The notes: generated from the letters alone by a model not told the origin. 12,036 bases of DNA from Setaria digitata (GCA_003640385.1 RCAB01000871.1:2841-14876); one strand, 5' to 3'. Positions 1-8,611 are shown, counted from the stretch's first letter. A program made the numbers and translations.

Positions 1-37
<37 letters not shown>

Positions 38-58
38 TACATACATATGTATATATAT
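1..58. repeat. (AC)n microsatellite grading into ATAC/AT repeat
   Basis: An uninterrupted AC dinucleotide run covers about the first 32 bases, then ATAC units and a TATA-rich tail. It is cut by the left edge of the window. Confidence 0.95.
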
Positions 59-1077
59 GTGGACGGTTTGGTTAGAATCGACCGGTTCCTACTGTTTGCC
101 TTTTCATTCAAATGAAATTAACAAAATTTTTGAATTATTAGCATTATGGATTGTGGTTATATTAATAATGACAATAATAAAAGTATAATAATATAATATA
201 GTTTTTTTTTTCTTTTTCTTTTGCCATTGATTTTGGGACTCTTTGATTTTTTTTTTTTATTATGCATCTTTTTATTATTATTTAATTATGCAAGATTATC
301 ATCATGAATTACTACAGTTTGTTGATGATACTAATATTATAATTTGTGTAAATTTTTGCACTATAATAAAAGTAAGCTTCGATTTGTTAAGTAATAAAGA
401 TGAGAAGAAATTGGAAAAATCCAAAAAAAAAAAAAGAAAGAAGATAATTTGAAGAGTGAAAAATTGACAGGTGTAACACTGAAATGGAAAATATTTTAGT
501 GTCATATGTCATATGCGTTATCCGTGTTATACGTGTATGTTACGCAATATTAATATGATATGAATTGTTGTGATTGTAGCTATTTTCATCTTCAATTTTC
601 TTTTTTCTTACGCTATAATTCTTTTCTTTTTTTCATGGAACGTATAATGAAAGTGAAAGTTATGCTCGTTTTGAAGAAGATAAACTCTTCTCTTCAGTTC
701 TAAAACTTACATTTGACCTTTAACCCATTAGCAAATGATTATTAGATGGCTAAAATTATGAGAAGTGCATTAAAATTGACTGTTTTTGTTGGACAATACT
801 CTCTCTTCCAGTAACATCCAAATAATTGCTGTGTCAATGACATATTGTCACCAACTTGTAACCAATGCAGTCAGTTGAATTGTCACCCGTTGAGTGGACA
901 GAGAGAGAGGATCGAGAAATGAGAGTGAGAGATAAGGAGGATAAGAAAAGAGATTAGTAATATTTGGTAATGTGAGGTGAAGTGCTTAAATTGAAGTATT
1001 CATTAGTTGAGGTATCAGATAGATAGAGGAAGAACCAAGTGAAAAATTGTTAAACGAGATTTTACGAATTGTTCATG
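59..1077. other. AT-rich non-coding stretch, no gene recognised
   Basis: It contains scattered T and A tracts, a short GA-rich patch near 899-935, and only short chance open frames of low-complexity or unrecognisable protein. No tRNA or conserved protein segment is seen on either strand. Confidence 0.7.
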
Positions 1078-1132
1078 GAGAGAGAGAGAGAGAGAGAGAT
1101 AGAGGGAGGGAGAGAGAAAGAGAGAGAGAGAG
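1078..1132. repeat. (GA)n microsatellite with GGGA interruptions
   Basis: This is a nearly pure purine AG/GA dinucleotide run broken by AGAGGGAGGG and AAAG. Confidence 0.93.
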
Positions 1133-1626
1133 TAAGGACAGATTGGCCTAGTGGATCTCCGAGGCAGGCCTCTCTTTTTCATACATCACATTGAGCCAAA
1201 CATTTTACTAGCATTCACTAATCAATCCTTCTACAAAATCTTACTATCATTAAATACTATTTATCATCATTAATCAGTGAACAAATATTGAATATATTCA
1301 ATGATACAATTACTACATTCATTTATAGTATCACTTGAAAGAAAAAAAAAAAAGAAAAATGAATTTGTATTATCCATCTAATTAAATACGAATATTAAAT
1401 GTATCTGTTTAATATTTCTCTAACATCAACAATCCTTCAATCAATTACATTAACAGTCAGTACCGAAATATCGAATAAATTATTATAAATACATTTCATT
1501 ACTTACAATTATAATTAATAAATATTATAGATGCTTATAAGTACTACTTATAATAATCAAATATATATGAAATATTTCGCACCAAAACTTTTAATAGTTA
1601 TACAAATATCGAATACATTTATTTAT
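1133..1626. other. AT-rich non-coding stretch, no gene recognised
   Basis: It starts with a short GC-richer segment (about 1139-1180) and continues as unique AT-rich sequence without a recognisable open frame or RNA gene. Confidence 0.7.
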
Positions 1627-1697
1627 ATGTGTATGTGTATGTGTGTGTGTGTATGTGTATGTGTGTGTGTGTGTATGTATGTGTGTGTGTGTATGTG
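1627..1697. repeat. (TG)n/(TATG)n microsatellite
   Basis: GT dinucleotides are interspersed with GTAT units. The open frames across it are low-complexity artefacts. Confidence 0.95.
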
Positions 1698-1767
1698 ATA
1701 AGAATTAATTGTACATCAGTAAGGTGCCATCCATTTCCCTTCCCCTACCATCCCTTCCCTTCCCTCT

Positions 1768-1814
1768 CCCATTGCCCATTGCCTGTTACCCGTTGCCCGT
1801 TGCCCGTTGCCCGT
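1768..1814. repeat. Heptamer minisatellite, unit close to GCCCGTT
   Basis: About six to seven tandem 7-bp units (GCCCATT, GCCTGTT, ACCCGTT, GCCCGTT repeated) lie in a GC-richer patch. A polypyrimidine CCCTTCC-type tract (about 1733-1768) precedes it and an inverted copy of the unit junction follows at 1846-1854. Confidence 0.85.
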
Positions 1815-1950
1815 CCCTTTCCTCTACCTACCCGTTATTTCGCGCACGGGCAACTACAGTGACACACTGTCAATACCTCTACGAGATAGAAGCACTGTCA
1901 AACATTTTCTCGTTTTATAAAATCTATGAGTATTTGTATGTGAGTTCATC

Positions 1951-2084
1951 TGTATGTGTGTGTGTGTGTGTGTGTGTACATACATGTGTACCACGTCAGT
2001 GTGTGTGTGTGTATACATAACATGTGCACCAGGTGTGTGTGTGTGTGTGTGTGTATACATGCATGTGCACCAGGTGTGTATGTG
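1951..2084. repeat. Compound GT minisatellite, three units
   Basis: Three tandem units each consist of a (GT)n run, then a TACAT/ATACAT step, then a CATGTGCACCAG-like tail (first copy CATGTGTACCACG). The unit length varies from about 32 to 40 bp through the GT run. Confidence 0.85.
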
Positions 2085-2665
2085 TGCATTGAAAATTAAA
2101 GAGAATGATGATTATAGCGATATATTTGCAGGATGAATCTATATATATATATATATATATAAATACATTTCCCTAAATGTTTGTTGTGCTTTTTGAATTT
2201 ATTTATAATTATTATTTGTGAGAATATTTGAATTTTCTTCTTTTCATTTATTATTAAAAAGGAAAAAATTAATTGATGATATTATGAATACATAAAAATA
2301 AATAAATAATTAAGTATAATTAATGATAATGATTCTATTAAATGAAGAAATATTTATGCTAATGAAAAAAGAGAGAAAGAAAAAAAAGAATATCATGTTA
2401 TTTCAAGAAATAATAATTATTTTTATAATATTACTATATATAAATTAAAAAAAAAAAAAAAAAAAGTAAAAAGATATGGAAACAATAATGAAAAATTGAA
2501 ATTTTTTTTTTTTTTTAATTTATTTAAATAATAAACTCTATAAATTATAGGTGTTTTTTTCCTTTCTTTTGTTTCTTTGCTTGTTATAGAAAATTATTGG
2601 AAAAGGAGAAAATTGTGTCTGCTAAATGGCAAAAATCTACTTTTCAATAATAGTATGTCACGATG
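2085..2665. repeat. AT-rich non-coding stretch with (AT)n and A/T homopolymers
   Basis: It holds an (AT)n run at about 2139-2161, an A tract of about 18 near 2448-2465 and a T tract near 2502-2516. No coding potential is recognised. Confidence 0.75.
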
Positions 2666-2722
2666 TGCTGCTGCTGTTGTTGTTGTTGTTGTTATTATTA
2701 TTATTATTATTATTGTTGTTAT
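2666..2722. repeat. Composite trinucleotide repeat (CTG)n(TTG)n(TTA)n(TTG)n
   Basis: A graded triplet array runs from CTG through TTG and TTA back to TTG. The drift by single substitutions suggests that one triplet array has diverged. Confidence 0.9.
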
Positions 2723-3703
2723 ATGCTGCTAGTTGCAAATCGATAACTTAGAGGTTTGTTTTGTTAAAAAAAAAAAACAAAAAAATTTTTTTTTGATTCA
2801 AAAATTCTTAAAATTTAAAAAAAAAAGACGAAAATTTAAACAAGAAAGAAAAAGTGTTTTTTTTTTTCTCATTTTAGTTGATGATAATTTGTTACATGAT
2901 TGAAGAGAAAAATTTATTCTTCATTTATTTATAAATTTAAATATACATATAGTTTATATTATGTTGTATGCAGTTGTATATATATATATATATAAAATAT
3001 ATATATATTTTTATATTTCTACTATGTGTTTATTTCATCTTATTTGAAAAATAAAAAAAAAAAAAGAAATTCAATTTTAATGCTACTTTCAGATATTTTT
3101 CTTTTCAGGTTTAATTTTTTTTTATTGTTTTCGAAAATCATATCTTTTCTTCCAGCAATTTTCAAAGCAGTTTATGAAAGGGAGAACTGAGAAAGGTTAT
3201 CCATCTTTCATCCGTTAAATTGTTCGAGCTTATACCGTAAATATAGGAATAAATATATCTTATATGAAGAAGTGTTTTAAAAAAAATGAGTAATCTAACT
3301 TTTTTTTCCTTTTTTTTTTCTTTTATTATTATTACTCCGTTTCTTCTATTGCTATTTTATTACACGGGGAAGGGGGGGGGGGGTCCTTCTTTCTTTAAAT
3401 TAATTATGCTTGGTTCGATATGTTAAGCATTTCTTTTTCAGCCATTTTATTGAAAATTTTTTACAATTTTGGGGTAGTTTATTTTTTGATTGTTTTAAAT
3501 TTTTGCCACCACTAGCAATAAAATAATCTAAACTTTTAGTTAGGAAAATGAAAAGTCTGACAAAAAAAAGAAAAAAACCAAAAAATTCGACAATGTATTT
3601 TGTCGTTGTAGTTTTTTATTTTCCTCATACATTATTCCGTATACTGTATGTAGCGTTCGATTAGTTTAATTTTCCTTCCTAAGCAATCATATTCATAGAT
3701 AAA
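2723..3703. other. AT-rich upstream region of SPOP, no gene recognised
   Basis: It contains paired A and T homopolymers, a (TA)n run near 2978-3009, and a 12-G run at 3372-3383 preceded by GGGG at 3366-3369. Several TTTTCAG-like sites could mark 5' UTR introns or leader addition, but no upstream exon can be shown. Confidence 0.65.
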
Positions 3704-3710
3704 TTTTCAG
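3704..3710 (+). promoter_or_regulatory. spop-1: Possible leader (SL) trans-splice or 5' UTR splice acceptor for SPOP
   Basis: TTTTCAG, the nematode consensus 3' splice site, lies 159 bp before the SPOP ATG. If used for spliced-leader addition it would leave a 5' UTR of that length. Similar TTTTTCAG and CTTTTCAG sites occur farther upstream near 3434-3441 and 3102-3108, so the choice is uncertain. Confidence 0.3.
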
Positions 3711-3751
3711 ATTTGTCTTACTCACTGACGTTGCATTGGTACAGATTGACT

Positions 3752-3769
3752 TGAAGGCATTTGCCTTCA
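3752..3769. promoter_or_regulatory. 18-bp near-perfect palindrome in the presumed SPOP leader
   Basis: TGAAGGCA, then TT, then TGCCTTCA: two 8-bp arms that pair perfectly, about 100 bp before the SPOP ATG. It could be a dimer binding site in DNA or a small hairpin in a 5' UTR. Its function is not known. Confidence 0.4.
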
Positions 3770-3869
3770 TCGTCGTCATATTAGTTCTGTCTTGATATTC
3801 TTGTTATTTGGCTTACATATACTGCACTACAGTAGCATATTCTGAAATTCAAGGAAATCTAACATAACA

Positions 3870-4043
3870 ATGGATGCGGATGGCTCAGCTCAGGATGAGT
3901 CTGTTAGCGGTGGTCCAGGACAAGCTGCAATTAGTGGTAGTCGAGCTCAGAGTCCATCAGCATCAGCAAGTGGTTCATCATCAACTTCTACGACACCAAC
4001 AGATGTTCATATGCCAGTCGCTGAAAATTGGTGCCACACACAG
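3870..4043 (+). CDS. spop-1: SPOP exon 1: start codon and disordered N-terminal tail (residues 1-58)
   Basis: The ATG at 3870 lies in ACATAACAATGG, with A at -3 and G at +4, and opens a frame that runs straight into the conserved ENWCHTQ segment (human ESWCYTQ). The first 50 residues are rich in Ser, Ala, Gly and Thr and look disordered. The exon ends in CAG|GTATGT, phase 0. The next in-frame ATG after residue 1 is M48, just before the conserved part, so a shorter isoform is conceivable. Confidence 0.93.
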
Positions 4044-4212
4044 GTATGTTAGTTATTAATTAATAACATTATATGGAGTGTAGGGATTTGTCATGGAAAA
4101 AAAAAAGAACGAATAGTGTTATGTGAAAGCATTCATATTGTTAAAATGTTCAAACTATCTTAATCATTTCATTAAGTTGAGGGTAAAAATATTTGTAGTA
4201 TTGGAGATTGGT

Positions 4213-4257
<45 letters not shown>

Positions 4258-6786
4258 GACTAAACACAACAGTTCTAATTGATATGAACATAAAATGTTG
4301 ACGGGGAAACTTTTCTATAGCTCACTTTGAAAATATGGGGAAAAAGTACAGGAAATTCTTACCTTATGTTTTATTACTGTTTACTGAATTTCCTAATTTT
4401 CAGGTAAAAGTAATCAAGTTCAATTATATGTGGACGATTAATAATTTTTCATTTTGTCGTGAAGAAATGGGTGAAGTGTTGAAAAGTTCAACATTTAGTG
4501 CTGGTTCAAATGATAAATTAAAGTGGTGTCTAAGGATTAACCCGAAAGGTAAGTTATTTGTTATAAATATGTGCTTGAATTTGACCTTTTTAATTACATA
4601 TGTATTCCGGGATAATAGAGATGTAGTAGAATACTCTATCTTCGCTTCAATTTTTTCTTTCTCCTTTTCGTTTCTGCTCTTTTTACGTATTTTGTAGTGA
4701 TTGGTAAAAATTACTTACTTTTATTTTCATAATTCCTTTGAATTTACAAAGTCGATTTGATTTGTTTTATTTTCAAGTTTTTTTTTTTTTTTTTTTTTTC
4801 AGGACTTGATGAGGAATCAAAGGACTATCTTTCACTTTACTTGTTACTTGTACAATGTGCTAAAAATGAAGTTCGTGCTAAATTCAAGTTTTCAATACTG
4901 AATGCTAAAAGAGAGGAAACTAAGGCTATGGGTTCGTTTTTCCACTATAGATTTACTGATGAAATTTTGGAAAGCTAGATTTCTCAAGAATTAAATAGTA
5001 ACATGTAAAATGTTCGAATAGAACTGTTATAACAAGTCCATTCTGTTGAAATTGCAGAATCTCAACGTGCATATCGTTTTGTGCAGGGAAAGGACTGGGG
5101 ATTCAAGAAATTTATTCGACGGGATTTTCTGCTTGATGAAGCAAATGGTCTCCTTCCTGAAGACAGATTGAGTATTTTTTGTGAGGTACTATGTTGCATC
5201 TTTTTTTCTGGAATTTGTGAAGAAATAGAGATAATTACGTAAATTTTGTTGAAATCTGATATTTTTTAGTACATCATTCATTTCATTCTTTCCCACTGAA
5301 AATTGGGAATTTATTTTGACGAAATGATTCAAGAAATTCCCATAATGTTCCTTCAACATAGTGTAAATATAACACGAATTCATGAATAGTTATTTCAGGT
5401 ATCAGTTGTAGCCGAAACTGTTAATGTAACAGGGCAGTCAAATCTTATGCAGTTCAAGGTGCCATCTTGTCGGTTATCCGATGATATGGCTAATCTTTTC
5501 GAGAAGCATTGTTTTTCTGATTGTCTTCTGGTAACCGGTACTAAAGAGTTTCATGTGAGCTTTTTTCTTTTATATGAAAAAAAGTAATTTCTAGGATAAA
5601 ATTTCATCTGACGTTCCAATTGTTTTATGTTACGGTGGAATATTTACAGTTTAGTTAGGAGAAGAAATAAATCATCGAAATTACTTTTTCGAGAAGATGA
5701 CCTATCGAAAAGACGAAAAAGGAATCCTAGCTTGCTATTGAAATTTAATTTGTTTTCTTATCCATAAAGTATTTCTCAAGTTAATTATAATCATTTGCCT
5801 TTTGGAGGTACATAAAGCTATATTAGCGACAAGGTCTCCTGTATTTGCTGCGTGTTTTGAGCATAAAATGAGTGAATCACAGTCGGATCGTGTTATTATT
5901 GATGATGTTGAACCAGACGTTATGAAAGAAATGCTGCGATTCATGTACACTGGAGCAGCACCTAATCTTGATCGTATGGCTGATACATTATTAGCAGCGG
6001 CTGATAAGTACCAATTAGACAGATTAAAAGTGAATTTTTTACTCTGTGTTTGGGAATTAAAAATTTGGAGAGGCTTGAATAAAAAAGTTACATAGCAAAG
6101 GTGGATAATACCTCCCGAAAATAATGATTTCTCATAAGCTGAATGAAGAGATAGAATTATGTTATGTCACAGATGTAGTTGCATTAGAAATAATTGTAGA
6201 GCAAATTCTTCTTTCTAGATTAAAAAAAAAAAAGAGTTTTGGAAATATCGAGGCTTTTCTTCTATTTTTTTTGTATTCTCAGCTGCTTATGGTATTATGT
6301 AATTGTTTAGTTTGGAAAAGAAAAAAAAAAAACTTTCGAAAGAGAAAGCAATTGTAGATAATGGAATAATACTTGTTCTCTTGAGGGTTTATATATTCCT
6401 ACACTTTGCCATTCTAACACAGAATACAGTAATATTTTTCTTTTTTTCTGTTTAGAATTTTCAAGAAAAAAAAAAAAAAAAAGAAAATTTACCAATGGAA
6501 GAAATCTCTTACAGGTTATGTGTGAGCAGGCGTTATGTTTAAATCTTACGAATGAAAATGCCTGTGAGACATTGATACTTGCCGATTTACATAGTGCTGA
6601 GCAACTGAAACATCAAGCTATTGATTACATCGTAAGTTTGCATTATCGTAAAGAGCGGGCAACTGTCTCTTAGTGAAAATAAGTTTCTAGTCAAAAGTAA
6701 TAGAGAAGAGAGAGGGTGAGAGAGAAAAATAAAAGAAGGAATAACTGTCTTTACAGGTTTCTACTCTATTTCATTTCATCAATATA

Positions 6787-6818
<32 letters not shown>

Positions 6819-7199
6819 AATATAATGCTGAATTCATATGATAAATTTACAAGTATTCATAATATGGAGTGTTTTAGTAATGATTTTTGTTTATATTATT
6901 AGTGTTTTACTCTGTCAATGTAATTATTTACTTTACATTTATAACTGTAACAGTTATCTTAATATATCCATGTAGCTTGTTAGCTTAGTAACTCTCTTTC
7001 ATTTTCAATATAAATTATAAAAGAATTGATATTTAAGGCCATATGTTTGGTTTAATAACAGTAATTTGTAAAGATGAATTGAAGTATTGCGAAAATGTTA
7101 ACAGTATAAGTTTATAGTTGTTTAGTTCTTTTTTTCTATTAATTTTTGTTAATTTTTTTTTTTTTTTAAATATAAAATTAATACGAAGTGGGTAATAGG

Positions 7200-7235
<36 letters not shown>

Positions 7236-7664
7236 GTTATAGTAGATAAGCTTAATTGTAAATAAAATATTAATAGTTTAAATGAAAATTTCATTAATGT
7301 CATTTTGTTTATTTTGATTAATTATTAATGAAATAATTTAGTAGAATACAAATAGATATTTTAGAGAAATTAATCACTAAAATGGAATTTTCAATAAAAA
7401 TATCCATTGAAAATGTGATTAATTTAATTGCTAATGAATGAGAATAGTAGATATATTAATTTAATTAAAATGAAAAAAAAAAAATCTTTTTTTTTTCTGT
7501 TACAGAATGTTCACGCAAATGAAATAATGGAATCAGATGGTTGGAGTTGTTTGGTACGTGATCATCCACCATTACTTGCTGAAGTATTTCGTGCTTTAGC
7601 AACTCAACAAACGCCACCAATTATTATGAGTCATCCACCACGGAAACGTCTAAAACATTTGTAG
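3870..7664 (+). CDS. spop-1: SPOP/Roadkill-type MATH-BTB adaptor of Cullin-3 ubiquitin ligase (complete, 8 exons)
   Basis: Joined exons 3870-4043, 4404-4548, 4803-4931, 5058-5185, 5399-5554, 5808-6029, 6515-6631 and 7506-7664 give 409 aa ending in TAG. Human SPOP has 374 aa; most of the extra length is a Ser/Ala/Thr-rich N-terminal tail (about residues 1-50). The MATH domain (about 59-196) keeps the substrate-groove residues: Y119, F134, Y155, K161, D162, W163 and F165 match human Y87, F102, Y123, K129, D130, W131 and F133. The BTB domain (about 216-328) keeps dimer residues L218, L225 and I249 (human L190 is M222) and the Cullin-3 phi-X-E motif M265-S-E267. The BACK-type tail (about 329-390) has F385 where human SPOP has Y353. 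A basic nuclear localisation motif, RKRLK, is at 403-407. By family knowledge the protein recruits nuclear substrates carrying Ser/Thr-rich degrons to CUL3-RBX1. Orthology is very likely; the symbol follows C. elegans usage. Confidence 0.96.
4215..4253. repeat. 39-base T homopolymer in SPOP intron 1
   Basis: An uninterrupted run of T lies in the 360-bp first intron, about 150 bases before the acceptor. The rest of the intron is unremarkable AT-rich sequence. Confidence 0.9.
4404..4548 (+). CDS. spop-1: SPOP exon 2: start of MATH domain (residues 59-106 plus first base of 107)
   Basis: The acceptor is TTTTCAG|GTAAAAG and the donor AAAG|GTAAGT, phase 1. The translation has [17 protein letters not shown], nearly identical to human SPOP, and continues to KWCLRINPK. 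The open frame upstream of 4404 and downstream of 4548 is intron read-through, not coding. Confidence 0.96.
4803..4931 (+). CDS. spop-1: SPOP exon 3: MATH domain substrate groove (residues 107-149 plus first base of 150)
   Basis: The acceptor follows an uninterrupted T tract and CAG at 4800-4802. The exon encodes [16 protein letters not shown] and [11 protein letters not shown], including groove residues Y119 and F134. The donor is GTTCGT, weaker than usual, but the join ATGG|AATCT gives the conserved MESQRAYRF, so this boundary is well supported. Phase 1. Confidence 0.95.
5058..5185 (+). CDS. spop-1: SPOP exon 4: end of MATH groove (residues 150-192)
   Basis: The acceptor is AAATTGCAG and the donor GAG|GTACTA, phase 0. 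The exon carries Y155 and the K161-D-W-G-F165 block that lines the degron-binding groove in SPOP, followed by [16 protein letters not shown]. Confidence 0.95.
5399..5554 (+). CDS. spop-1: SPOP exon 5: MATH-BTB linker and start of BTB (residues 193-244)
   Basis: The acceptor is TATTTCAG and the donor CAT|GTGAGC, phase 0. The exon begins [13 protein letters not shown] and contains the BTB dimer-interface residues L218 and L225. The linker between the domains is the least conserved part of the core protein. Confidence 0.94.
5808..6029 (+). CDS. spop-1: SPOP exon 6: core of BTB domain (residues 245-318)
   Basis: The exon encodes [19 protein letters not shown], the M265-S-E267 Cullin-3 contact motif, and [13 protein letters not shown]. 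The only 3' splice site that keeps the frame and the EF-x-x-HKAIL alignment is TTTTGGAG|GTACAT, a GAG acceptor instead of the usual YAG. The donor is AAA|GTGAAT, phase 0. The start at 5808 is therefore inferred from homology. Confidence 0.91.
6030..6514 (+). other. SPOP intron 6 (485 bp), no embedded gene
   Basis: It begins GTGAAT and ends CTCTTACAG. Short open frames inside are Lys/Phe-rich chance products. Two A tracts and a T-rich stretch are present; nothing else is seen. Confidence 0.85.
6515..6631 (+). CDS. spop-1: SPOP exon 7: end of BTB and start of BACK-like region (residues 319-357)
   Basis: The acceptor is CTCTTACAG and the donor ATC|GTAAGT, phase 0. The exon encodes [18 protein letters not shown] followed by [13 protein letters not shown], matching the helical segment after the BTB fold in human SPOP. 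Confidence 0.95.
6632..7505 (+). other. SPOP intron 7 (874 bp), with (AT)n and (GATA)n repeats
   Basis: It begins GTAAGT and ends TGTTACAG. It contains an (AT)n run followed by four GATA units (about 6781-6816), a second (AT)n run of about 32 bases (7202-7233) and a T tract near 7153-7167. No embedded gene is recognised. Confidence 0.85.
7506..7664 (+). CDS. spop-1: SPOP exon 8: C-terminal BACK helices, nuclear localisation motif and stop (residues 358-409)
   Basis: The acceptor is CTGTTACAG after a T tract. The exon encodes [19 protein letters not shown] (F385 at the BACK dimer position held by Y353 in human SPOP) and ends in PPRKRLKHL and TAG at 7662-7664. The segment before the nuclear localisation motif is about three residues longer than in human SPOP. 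Confidence 0.95.
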   Translation, partial: NVHANEIMESDGWSCLVRDHPPLLAEVFRALATQQTPPIIMSHPPRKRLKHL

Positions 7665-7751
7665 CTTTTTGCTTTTGTTTCATTTCATTTCATTTCATTT
7701 TTTTTTTTTTTTTTTTTTTCATTTTTTTATTATTTCCCTTTTCCTTTTAAT

Positions 7752-7793
<42 letters not shown>

Positions 7794-8611
7794 TTTTTTT
7801 TTTTTTTTGTATATGAAAGTCATCATGGCGATTTTTTTTTTTTTTTTTTTTTCTTTCAATGTTTCAAATAGAAAATATGCATGAATAAAGAAAGCAAAAA
7901 GATGAAGAAGAAAAACAATTTGGGGTGACGGAAAAGGGAAGAAAAAAGAAAGAGTTATTGAAAAAGGGGGGGAAGGGTGGGGGAAAAAAAAAAAGAAGAA
8001 GGACGAATGAAAAGAAATATGCGGTAAAAAAGAAGAAAAAAAAAAAAAAAGATAATAAAGAGTAAAATGAATGTTAACGACAAAACAAAGAGAGAAAGGA
8101 AAAAAAAAAAAATCAAGGTAAAAAAGAAGGTTGTTATTAATTAAAAAAAAAATATATATATATATTAAACAAAAAAAAAAAAAGAGAGAGAAAGAGAAAT
8201 ACAGAAAATTTTGATTAAGGAAATATTTTGATAAATTTATGTGATACAAATAAAGAGGAAAGAAAAATGTGATAGAGAAGAAGAAGAAGAAGAAGTTTTC
8301 ATAAAAATTTTTTTCTAATATTATTCGCATCTTTAATGGTTTTAAATTTTTTTTTTTTTTTTTCTTTTTTCCCTTTTCCATTTGCAACTCCTCTGAAAAT
8401 AAGAGTTGAAAAATTGTATAAAGAATGTACAAAAAAAAAAAATAAAATAAGAAAAGGAAAATATGGGATTTCACTTTTTTTTTTTTTTTTTATTATTCGT
8501 AAATTTGATGAAATGTATGTATATATATATATATACCCATCAATTAAAAAAAAAAAAAATTTTAGATATTGTTTTATTGGATGTAAAGTTTTTTTTTTTT
8601 TTTTTGTACAG
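7665..8611. repeat. SPOP 3' region: alternating poly-T, poly-A, (CT)n(GT)n and GAA repeats
   Basis: T runs near 7699-7719, 7794-7808 and 7834-7851, a (TC)n(GT)n block at 7751-7794, many A runs from 7984 to 8180, GAA triplets at about 8276-8295, then further T and A runs to 8605. The long minus-strand open frame across it (7719-8474) is a Phe/Lys/Tyr low-complexity artefact. It probably includes the SPOP 3' UTR. Confidence 0.8.
7884..7889 (+). terminator. spop-1: Candidate polyadenylation signal for SPOP
   Basis: AATAAA occurs 220 bp after the SPOP stop codon. Further AATAAA hexamers occur at 8054-8059, 8249-8254 and 8441-8446. All sit in A-rich sequence where the hexamer arises easily by chance, so the true 3' end is not settled. 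Confidence 0.35.

Noticed and set aside
243..505. Two small opposed open frames
   Set aside because: They show no recognisable motif, Lys-rich or Phe-rich ends from homopolymers, and no splice-site context tying them to a gene.
668..706. Short hairpin GTTTTGAAGAAGA with a partly matching downstream arm
   Set aside because: The stem is short and bulged, about 39 bases in all, too small for a microRNA precursor.
1139..1180. TTGGCCTAGTGG looks like a tRNA A box, and a T run follows
   Set aside because: No B box (GGTTCGA-type) is found at a suitable distance and no cloverleaf can be drawn.
1629..2136. Overlapping open frames across the GT repeats on both strands
   Set aside because: They are Val-Cys, Thr-His and Pro-rich repeat translations from microsatellites, and all frames are open because the repeat lacks stops.
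4335..4697. Apparent 120-codon single-exon gene
   Set aside because: It is SPOP exon 2 with intron read-through on both sides; the real exon is 4404-4548.
7719..8474. Long minus-strand open frame of 251 codons
   Set aside because: It is almost only Phe, Lys, Tyr, Leu and His-Thr repeats from homopolymers and a dinucleotide array, with no recognisable domain.
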